This document shows, one piece after another, positions 22,001 through 34,000 of a DNA stretch of 64,000 bases. The notes under the pieces were generated by a model. That model made no database searches. It saw nothing but the letters and a program-made list of their open reading frames with translations, and was not told where the DNA came from. Source of the stretch: Owenia fusiformis (lineage: Eukaryota > Annelida > Polychaeta > Sabellida > Oweniidae); assembly GCA_903813345.2 (NCBI GenBank), contig CAIIXF020000007.1, positions 19,331,564-19,395,563 of the forward strand, given 5' to 3'. A program made the translations under genes and the position numbers. Position 1 is the stretch's first letter; each line of letters opens with the position of its first letter.

Positions 22001-25000
22001 TTGACTAATGTTTTTTTTCAAAATCATCTACATGTTTTAAGAAATTCAAATCTGACTTTAGATTTGATTTGACCTTTAATGACCTTCTCAAGGTCAAAAA
22101 AGGTCAAAAAGGTCTGTTTTCAACTTGTTTCAAATTGACCAAATTTTTTTTTCAAAATCATCTACATCTTTTCAGAAGTTCAAATTTGACTTTACAAGTT
22201 CTCAGAAGTTCAAATCTGACTTTAGATTTAACCTTTGACCTTCAATGACCTTCGTCCTTCAATGACCTTCTCAAGGTCAAAAAGGTCTTTTTTCAACTTG
22301 CTTCAAATTGACTAATTTTTTTTTTCAAAATCATCTACATGTTCTCAGAAGTTCAAATCTGACTTTAGATTTGACATTTGACCTTCAATGACCTTTTCAA
22401 GGTCAAAAAGGTCTTTTTTCAACTTGCTTCAAATTTACTTAATTTTTTTTTCAAAATCATCTACGTGTTCTCAGAAGTTCAAATCTGACTTTACATTTGA
22501 CATTTGACCTTCAATGACCGTCTCAATGTCAAAAAAGGTCAAAGAGGTATTTTTTCAACTTGCTTTAAATTGACGAATTTTTTTTTCAAAATCATCTACA
22601 TGTTCTAAGAAGTTCAAATCAAACCTTCTTAAGGTCAAAAGGTATTTTCCAACTTGCTTTAAATTGACCAAATTGTTTTAGGTGGTGACATTTTGTCATG
22701 TTAATGCCTTGTTCACTTTGAATTGCTTTAAACATAGAAACATTATTTTTCAATGGTTCAATATGAGAATACAGTGTTTAATGTTTACAGATAGTGCAAT
22801 TCTACATCATCATGCAATAAAAAATATAAAATAAAAAAAGTTTCACCTTTACACTTACATTTCAATTGGCTTACCTGTATGAGTAAAATGAGAATGAGCC
22901 TGGAGAACCCCCTCCTGCTCCACCACCATATGCTCCTCCCTTCTCTCTGAAATCAGTCAAAGAAATAGCAAATAAGCTAATTTTTAAAATGAGGAGAACC
23001 CCCTCCTGCTCCACCACCATATGCTCCTCCCTTCTCTCTGAAAATCAGTCAAAACGAATTACAAATAAACTAATTTCTAACATGAGGAGAACCCCCTCCT
23101 GCTCCACCACCATATGCTCCTCCCTTCTCTCTGAAAATCAGCCAAAGAAATAGCAAATAAACTAATTTCTAAAATGAGGAGAACTTCCTCCTGCTCCAAC
23201 ACCATATGCTCCTCCCTTCTCTCTGAAAATCAGTCAAACAAATAACAAATAAACTAATTTCTAAAATGCAATGCACTTTACAAAATATGATGTTAACATG
23301 TTGACTTCCATGAAAGACCTGCTTCTCACCCGTCCTTCCTAAATATTATTTTTCACATGAAGATTATCCTTAACTTAAGTGATCCATTCTGTTTTAAGCT
23401 ACTAATACACAAGAAACTGTTTGAAGCAACTTATAACACTTCCATAATATGGAATGAATCAGTAGTTTAGTACAGTAAAACCTGTAACACTATTTTGGGG
23501 TACTGAAGGTTCCGCTATCACAAGTTTTACTTTTTAATGGATGAATTTAGATATACAGCTCAGCTTTTGAATATTATTCTTAAAATATTTCATTCTATTG
23601 AGATGACAACATATTTTCACTCAGAATAATCTTATATCAAAACTTTACCTTGCACTGCTACAAATGAAATATAGAGAAGATTCTTATTGCTAATATACCT
23701 GATTTCCCTGTGTAGATATTTAGCTGACATGAGCCTAGATAAGATCCTAAGAGGAGCAAAGTGCTCATGTGTGTAAGGTACAGTTCGCACCACCCGTGCC
23801 ATGTAGTTCACAGAGAATGGAAGCTCATACTGTACACTGCAGGGAGAAGGGCTGAATGGTTCCAATATGGGTGGAGCACTTCTTGCACAATCTCCAGGCA
23901 GAGTTTGAAGAAAACTGTTGGATTCTTTCAATGCATTGTCAATAGTTGAAGCACCAGCATTCAAGGCACACCTGAAAAGTATGGGACATATTAGACATTG
24001 GATATACTGGAAGGTTGTTCCATTACTTTCATGTATATTTTCTAAATGAGAGGCCATGTTCAAAATAATAGAATGTGCAAAATCAGGACTATTTGGTCAA
24101 TGTGACTGGAGATGATTGGATATGAAATTATCTGTATTATGATATACATTTCTCGATTAATTGATCGTTCTGTTTAACAGTTCTTTACTGTGTGTAAAAC
24201 AGTGACACAAACAGAAGTTGGATTTGCTTCCATTTTTATAGATTATGTTAATTTTGTTAATACTAAAACTAACTGGAAATTTTAAATTAAACTGCATTTC
24301 TAGCACCTTAAAAGTTGCTCAAGCTTAAAAAATATTTCAAATATTGATTCCTCTTTTCAGACACCATACCTTATGTTATTTTTATTGAGAACATGTTGTG
24401 CTATAAGTTTAAGTTTTCCAACAATGGGAGTGAGATCTTCCATCTCTGCTATTGTCTTCATAAACATCACCTGAATGTAGATAAATATAATACAAATGTC
24501 AGCCAATCAGAGATACTGTTATGTTGTCATAACAATGAAACCTAATAATCAAACACAAGTTATTAAATTGTTACATAATTATACCAAAGTGTTTTTCTCA
24601 TAGCTGAATTTTAGACTACAAATCATTTGTTGACGAGGCAATTTGTTGCAAACCTTAATGTAACAATAGAGGTATTAGAATTTTTTCCAGTCAACCTCTA
24701 AATCATGCAATCATTTTATATTACCAGCTTATACATTATGAAATTAAAAATGGCAGTTCAATTAAATAGCAACATTCTTTATTCCCCATCTATCCCCCAT
24801 CAAAACTATCAGTCATACTGCACATACAGTATATCAATGCAATACCTGAGTCATGCCACTAAGTTGTTCCTTGAGTTGTCCACTGGGACTTAGATAGCTT
24901 GCTGCATGTGTCATAGCTAGAGCGTGACCCTGGTCAGCTATACTACCAGCCATATCTGCAGAACACATTCTCACCAGGGTTGTCAACCGATTCATGTCTG

Positions 25001-28000
25001 ATAAATCTAAACTGAAAGAAAATATCAACTTATTAATTAAAGGGGTATAAAAACAGGGTGTTTCAAATATATCTTCAGAATGCAGATGTCTCAGGCAAAC
25101 GTATTATACATCATTTTAAAGATACTACACTGAAAGAGGTGTCAATGATTTAGCTGATCTTTCATCTGATAAAACAATATAAAAATAGTCCCTTCCAATG
25201 ATAAAATTGTAAACTTCCACTGTGAACACTTTCTGTGAGCAAATACTTTACAATGTACAATAGTCTTTGGTTATTTCCCCATTAAATGCATATTGTATAC
25301 ACACTGTCAATCCTCCAAGTTTTCTGAAAAGCTGTCAATTCTTTGGTAGTTAATTAATTACCTGTTAAATATTTGTCCCCAGAGGTTGAACATGGCTTCA
25401 ATATTCTGATCCAGACAATGAGATGAAAACAAGATTCCCTGAAATTATAAGAATCTCAAGGTTTAAAACATCACATCAGTAAAAACATGGGATGTGGGTA
25501 TTAAAATGCGATTCTAATTTAAGCTTTAAGCTTTGCCATAGTTGAACTGGTATTTTCTAGTAAATGCACAAAATATAAAAAATGTATGCTCCCACAGGTT
25601 TTTATGGCTTATTGTGGCTCATTGTACATATATTTCTAGTAGTTCTGTAAAAGAGTTACAGCAAATGTGTTTACATTACAAGTACCTGAGATTGCCATCA
25701 CTTACCTGTTCATATATGTCAAGGTTAGAGTGATTGTCTGAGATAATGTTAGATGCTGACATGCCTCCAGTCTTCAACTCAATCTCTTGTGCCAAATCCT
25801 TGAAGTTTAGACCTCCAGCACCCATGCTGTAATGATATACAGAGAAGGGTCACTCAATGACAATGAAGATGACACCAATACTGCTTCAATCTTGTATGGG
25901 GAATTAAGTAATTTGAAAGCATAGACATACAACGCATTAACATGCAAAATGTCACCACCTGCCATTTGTCAAAGATGCCAACCGCCGAATTTCACAGTCA
26001 GAGATTCAGAGATGGAAAATTGTAAATTTCAGATGAGTCAAACGGTAACAAGTCAGTTGAACACTGGCATACTTGATTTAAACTAGTTTTAAATAGAGTC
26101 TCACATACATACCTAGTCACAACATTAGTAAACAGTTTCAAGAAGGGCCTCAGGTCTGCAGGTATAGACTGTGTGTCAACAACAGCTCTAAAGTATGTCA
26201 CCCCATTGGTAGGTTGCTCACAAAGCTGCACAGGGACGCCATCTTTAAATAAAACATATACACTATACAGAGATTTGAAAAAGAACATGTCTTTTTGCTC
26301 TTTTTTCTAACAAATATATGTCTTGGTTACTTCATTCATTTATATCAGATGTCCTGAATACTGCATGTTTATTATATTCTTGTTTTCTTAGCCTTCTATT
26401 TAATTAAATTCTAAAACCAGTAAATCTAAATCAAACATCAAACTTTGTTGAACATCGTACCTGCACTTTCAATGTCAGTATGTACTCTTATAACATCTTT
26501 GTCTATGTCTGCCACCCTAAGAGTAGGAAGACAGGAGAGGTCTTCTTCAGCCATCTGAACCTTGGCTAACTCTAAACCTAATGATATAAATGAAATGATT
26601 TGTTATTTTATTAATATGTCAAAAAAGAAGTTCTACTCAGTTCAAATGATTTCATAATTGTGTTTTTCTATATATGCTGAACAAATCACCAAGCAACTGG
26701 CTCTAGGCCTAGCACTTCTGAGCTGGTGCTCATGTGGCACCCTGCTTAATACTAGTATAGTAAAGTACCTTTCTTATATATCTCTTCCTTGTCAGACTCA
26801 GATAGCTGACTGACAAGATAACTGAGTTTATTTTGTTCCTCTTCCTGACTCTTAGCCTCAAACTGCTCATCAGGGGTCATGGTCACAGTCAGAGTGTGCT
26901 TGTTGGACTACAATTGGAAATATAAAAGGTTGTAATGAAGGGGTCATGGTCACATTCAGAGTGTGCTTGTTGGACTACAATTAGAAATATGAAAAGTTAT
27001 TATGAAGGGGTCATGGTCACAGTCAGAGTGTGCTTGTTGGACTACAATTGGAAATATGAAAAGTTATTATGAAGGGGTCATGGTCACAGTCAGAGTGTGC
27101 TTGTTGGACTACAATTGGAAATATGAAAAGTTACAATGAAGGGGTCATGGTCACAGTCAGAGTGTGCTTATTGGACTACAATTAGAAATATAAAAGGTTG
27201 CAATGAATCAAAATGTTAAAAAAGATTTGTTGTTAGGTGTTTTTCAAATGATTTATAAGTTCAATCGGGCATTTTGTGCTTTTTCACTAAATATACTTGT
27301 AGATCACTCCCTGACAATGCAACTCTAGGCTCTAGATTCTGAAGTGCCTATTAGCTTCAAAATTACAAATGTAGAATATGTAAATAAAAGAAATATTGTA
27401 GCCACAAACCTTATAGTAATAACTAAGCTACAAATACATTATGACTGAGACAGTTATACAAGGTATTATCAGTTCAATCTTAAGTCAGATATTAATTTCT
27501 GAGAACTCTGCACTCTGAGAACTTTTGAGAACTTGTAAATGATTTTGAAAAAGAAATTGGTTGCTTTGAAGCAAGTTGAAAAAAATACATTTTTGACCTT
27601 GAGAAGGTCATTGAAGGTCAAATCTTAAATCTAAAGTCAGATTTGTACTTGTAGATGATTTTGAAATATAACTGATCAATTTGAAGCAAGTTGAAAAATA
27701 CCTTTTTGACCTTTTTTTACCTTTAGAAGGTCATTGAAGGTCAAATCTTAAACCTAGTCAGATTTGAACTTTTGATAACTTGTAGATGATTTTGAAAAAA
27801 ATTGGTAAATTTGAAGCAAGTTCAAAAATGACCTCTTTGACCTTTTTAAACCTTTTTCATCTTGAAAAGGTCACTGAAGGCTAATTTTTAAAGCTAAAGT
27901 CAGATTTGAATTTCTGAAAACTTGTAGATGATTTTGAAAAACTGAAGTCAGTCATAAACAGTCTTTGTTAAGTTATTGGAAATTTTAAGAATCTGTTACA

Positions 28001-31000
28001 GACACCAAATTAACTGCCACCTGCCGATCGCCAACAACCAACCACCACCACAAAAAAAACAGACCATAACAATACACTTTTTGGTGGTGACATAAGCGAT
28101 TACCTTTAAATATTGCTGAAGCTTGTCTTGAAGGAAACGAGGGTTATCTTCTAAACATTGTTTTAACCTAGTGACATGTTTGTTGATTTGTAACACTTCT
28201 ATGGGGTCTCCATTGTGGTTCCAACTGCAAACAATACTCTACAATAAAAGAAACACATACGAGAAATAAACATACATAAACGCATGAACTCGTACATGCA
28301 CTTGAGTTTTGAGGATAGAACAAAGCCTCATTGCCATTCACTCTTTCATTCCTTCAAATTTTCTGAACACAGGACTCCAGACACCATTACTGGGTATCAT
28401 CTACTCTTTTCCTTCAGATAATAATACCTGGAGCCCCTCATTTGGACGATGACAATATCTGAATTCCGAGCCATTCTGTGACATTGCATTATGGGCACAT
28501 TGTACTGCCTCCAGTACAGTACACTATCTAATACTTCGATTTTACTTTACATGAAGTAATATACTAAATGCATAACAAGTATAAGTACAATAAAAGTATG
28601 GGTACAATATGTACAATAATAATGTCATCTCTTACCATTCCAATATTAAAACCAAAGTTAGCACTTTGATGTTTTTGTCCCAATTCTATTCTGTGTAAAA
28701 CTCCTTCAATTGCCTTCTCATCAAATCCATTCCTAATAAAAGACAAAAATATTTTTTTGAAACAATTCTCTCCATGCAATCCTTACATAAAGCAAGCAAT
28801 TGAAATACCAATTGGAGTTGTTGAAATATTAATCAATGCTATCTCATACAATATACAAATGTGTAGGACTGTTATAAAAGTGAAAGTCGAAATATAAAAA
28901 TACCAGTAGCAAATAAAAGATGGTTGAAGTTCAAAACCATACTTACAGTCTCCTTAGTTTTTAAGTGATATTCATTTTCCGGAAAAATGAATACAGCTGC
29001 TAAGAGCCATGTTTAATTTAAACTTACTTTATAACATCATCCAGTGTTGTTTCTACGATGTTACACACTTTATCAACATCTGTTTCTGCAATATTCTGTA
29101 ACCCAACAGAGAAAGAAGACTCCTTGGTGTAACCATTATATCTAGAAAGAAATAATGGGTTTGAAGGTGTTGTCAAACTGGCTTAGAGGTCAAGTCAATG
29201 ACATCTTGTCTCCTCAAAGACATAGGAGACAAGGCATTTGTTGACTTGGCTTTTTAATTGTGATTTTATATTTATGTAGAATATTTGAAATAAATATTTT
29301 TATTGCATATAATAAATTAATCGGAAACTATTATGACACATTTATTTGCAACAATTGTTAAGGCAACATATATTGCAAGAAGAGAAACATCACACAAGAC
29401 TATTATAATAGCAAATTGTATATTTTCTGATCATATCAGATGGAAGCCTTTAATAATTTTTCTCATGGTAATGTTACCAACCCTATTACAGGTGAGTAGT
29501 CAGATCCTATGTTGGCCTCCAACAGTGACTGGTAAAAAGGTGATTTCTCCCCATGAACCAATAGATGGCACACTATGTTCAATGTAAATGCCTCAAATGT
29601 GTCCGTTATACTGGAAATATAATAAAAACATTTCATGAAGTGTTTTTGAATGAAGGCTGGGCTATATGTTGTGATGTTAGCAGGGAAGGGTACAATAGTT
29701 CTCTACGTTGATAAACTCTAAAATATAAGTGTATGCATTGGTACCACTATATATCCTCAACGGGACTATGAAACTATCTATGATTTTATATCTGATCAGT
29801 ATATTCTAGAACTGGAAATACAAATCCTCATTTCTTTCAAAATCATTTATAAATGCTAGCAATCTCTTCATTCGAGAGGTCAACTTGTCAAAAGGCCTTG
29901 AAACACCAAATACCTAGATATGATCTCGAGATGACCTTGGACCATAACATTGACTCTGACCTCTTGTCACCTAATTTGTGAGTCATCAAGGGTCACAGTA
30001 TCCTTCAAGTGCCTTAAATCACCAAATACTAAGATATCGACCTATGACCTTGCAATGACCTTGATCCAATTAGTATGTTGACCAAGTATGAGAGGCCAAG
30101 GTTAAATGATTTTCTGTATGAACATACTTTAGATGCTACAGGGGAATATGCTGAACATTTTAGTTATTTGCTCCAACCTAAACTTTGAACTATGATGCAT
30201 CAGTTATAGCTGATCCTGATACATTAAATACTTTTTTAAACTGCCTGAGTACAACATACAATTTCACTATCTTCTTGATTGAATTTTAATGCAAATGTTA
30301 ATATAATGTTTACCTTAGAAATAGGTGCATTAAGATTAGGACATGATGATTATTCATTAAAACCTCATTTATTACATAGAAAACAGTCACAATTTATCAA
30401 CGATTTATTCAATGTTTGTGGCTTAATTGAAGAATAACTGAAGACTTACACTAGATTAGTGTGGTAAGTATTTGTGCATGTATCGTGTGTCCCCTAAAAA
30501 TTTACCCAAATAAAATGGGAATAACTGTTTGTTCCTTCATCTTGATCTTTGATCAAAACAATGTCACCACATTGGAGACCATAACAATATGTCACCACTT
30601 GTAATTGTGACATAAAAATCATTTTCAGTTAACAGTTAAAAATTCATAGAACGTTGTGAATTACCTACTGAGATATTTATATTTGACATTTTAGATGGCA
30701 TATTCTAAATGACCGTCATCACGATCATTGCAGAGCTGAGTGCAATTAGTTCTCTTTGCTATAAAATATCTACATTTTATTGAACTCCTTTTTAATGTGA
30801 TCTTTTTGAAGTCTGAGCCAAAGGTAGCATCAGGCTAATATGAGCATGATCACATTAAAGTGGTTATTCGGATTAATTCAACAATATAAAACAAATCATA
30901 CCCATATCGCCATAACATTGAACTTGGAATCACCAGTAATTATTAGAATGTAAGAGGCATTTATCCAAAACTGACTATCTAAACCCTTTGTGTCAAAAAT

Positions 31001-34000
31001 GGTATGATGCAACAATCTTCCACCATTTTTATCTGCCATTTGTTACAGACACTGAATGCCAAACACCAACTGCCGAATACCAGACACCAAAAACACTCCA
31101 CAAAAAGGTTGGAGACTTCAACAATATGTCATCATTTCTGATGGTTACATAAAAACCTTCTGTGTTTTTCACCTTACTCATTCAAAACTGATTACATGAT
31201 TACACTGATATGTTTGAATTAAATAACCAGAGGAATTTAGCATAAAGTCCCTTATCATATATTAAATCAATCTCTCTTTTACAGATATTTCTGACTTATG
31301 CTTGAAATCAAAATTAAAAAAGATCTTAAAATCTTCAATCAATTTTTATTTTTGTAGATAGCGTTAGATGTGAAAAATAATAATCCAAAGTCATATCTAA
31401 ATCTCTTTTTAAGAATTAACAATTATATACCAATGTAAACAGATAAAATGTTATCAATAAATTAAGGATAATTGTTGACAAACATATGATGATCAATTGA
31501 GATCACTTTGAACGACGATTTTCACTGGTATACATGTATACTGAATTTTCAACATTATTAACCTCTTGACTACACAGTGTGACAATTTCTCGTCACCTAA
31601 GAAATGGCCTTAAAACCTAGAGTGACAAGATAATCTGTCACAAAATTCTTTTACTAAAATTGCTCTAATTTGAACAATTTTCATGCAATTTATACCAAAA
31701 TGTCTTAATATGTGTAGAAATGATCTTTGTATCATATCAATTTGAATGATTCTTTCATACCATTGCTTTAACTGTAAACCTGAGTTTAGTTTATTGACTC
31801 AAGTCATTTTTGATAAGGACTGAAAACATTGAGAAAACACTGAATTCAATGTTTTACATTGTAAATACCAAGGACTGCATATTAATATAAATTAATAATT
31901 GATAAATTAAAAAAAGTTACCCTTACAGAAAAAATGAGCAATAATATTGCTGAAATGATGTAAGAAAGCATTCATGGATTAAAAATAGAGTGTGTAGAAA
32001 TTTAAAAAAAACAATGTTTAATCAAATAACATCATGACTGCTATGTATTCAGTCAGTGCCTAGAACATCTTGGTAATCTAATTATAAGATAAGAATCAGT
32101 TACTAAAGGTAAGGCTAAAAACTACTTCACTTATCAAGTTGACATTACAGGGTTAGATATGTACTAGTAACTTGCTTTTATTTATCAATTAAATTTCTAA
32201 GCAGGGGTGGCACCACATCCAGAGCCTTAATGGGTAATTAAATGATCATCAAAAGATAATCATCACTAAGAAGATAGATATAAATATGGCCTTCACAAGG
32301 TAAGTATCTCATTCAATATCAAAAACAAACAAAACTTTAAATTAAAATAACAATCACAGAAAAACTTTTATCGCTGAACAATCTAGGAAAATATCTTAAA
32401 TTAGGATTGCAGTCTTGATCTATCAGCTGAACACCAAACATTCTTTACATGGAATTAAAGACAATTTAATTCGATGCAAATAGAGGCATGTACTCTCTTT
32501 CTATAATGGGAGAATAATTCAATTCTTTTACAATCTATCACAATCAATGTCAACCAAAAAACTTGCTGAAAGATAAAGATAAGCCAAGATAAACATGTTT
32601 TACTGCACATCTGCTTCAGTCGAAGACATCTTTACAAGGTGAGCACTTATATATTCTGATTTCTTGCAATTCACTATCAACAAGATTAAGATTTTTTCTA
32701 AATGAGCACTTTTGGCAAAATTGTACAGTTCCACAAAATTGTCAAAGTATTGTAAATAAATAAGAATATGCTTTAAAACTTTTTAATGAAAAGATGTTGA
32801 TTATGCAAAGTGCATGTTCAACTGTTGTTATACAGTGGAGCTAATTCTGTGGTTTTAGTAATTTATGTAATTTCTATATCATGATTTGATTTATTCATAG
32901 ACCTATTAAATTTACTTTGTTTCAGTGGTTTCATTGAGATGTTTCCAGTGATGGATCGGGAAGCAGAGTTGATAGCACATCGTTACAGAACACTGTACAA
33001 TGAGGAAAAAATGTCAGACATAAAGTAAGGACTTTATTCATCCATTTCCTTATTAGGGCATTTTTCATTTCTATTTTTTAATGAATCAACTTTAATATCT
33101 CCCCCTGAAATATGCTCATGAATTGGTATGAGATTGTAAATATGTATAAATGTTATAAAAACTGTCATTACAAAATATTGTTCATGCGCATGCAGAACAT
33201 TTAATAATTTGGGGTTCTGTGCCTAGAACCAGAATCAAATGTAGGATACGATGCAAAATATAATATGGGAAATCAAAATGCAAAAGAACATATACAGTAA
33301 TTGCCTCAAAGTGATGATAAAATTGGATAACACATAAATTAATTACATTTGGATTTTATTCTTCACTTCAGGTTTACTTGTGGTGAAGACCCCTTGAAGC
33401 AAGTGATATATGGCCACAAGTTAATATTGGGAGCAGCCAGCGATGTATTTGAAAGGATGTTTTATGGTGGTTTGAAGGAGTCTCAGGGTATCATCCACAT
33501 TCCAGATATAAGCAGAGATGACTTCCTAGAGATTCTCAGGTAGCCCTTTAAATTTCAATAAAACAATGTGTCTAATGCTACTTTAAACAAGTCTAGAATC
33601 AGAAGAAATATTGCATTTCTATTCTCTTAGTAGTTGGCGGTGACACCTATACTTTTTCACAATAAAAACTATAAACAAATCACAGCCAAACTTTAGAAAT
33701 GTAGCGCCCACATTTCACTGATCATTCTTGCAGATATATCTACTGTGGGGAAGTCCAACTTACAGCTGAGAATGTTCTAGAGATATTACATGGAGCAAGG
33801 AAATACCTTGTGGCCAACCTTGAGAAGCAGTGCTGGAGATACCTCAACGACAACCTGTGTGTTGAGAATGCATGCATGCTCCTAGAAGTTGCCATTAAAT
33901 TTGATGAGGACAAACTCAAGTCAAAATGCTTGAGAGTGATACGCCAGAAAACAGATGAAATTATCAAAACTGAGAGCTTTTTCAGGATTTCCCAAAATGC

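Noticed and set aside
20462-22713. CRISPR-like array of regular repeats
   Set aside because: Units are variable in length, spacers are not unique, and the DNA is clearly animal; this is a minisatellite.
23632-24063. 143-codon minus-strand open frame as a separate gene
   Set aside because: Residues matching PITRM1 stop at the splice sites (23699 and 23971); the rest is intron read-through.
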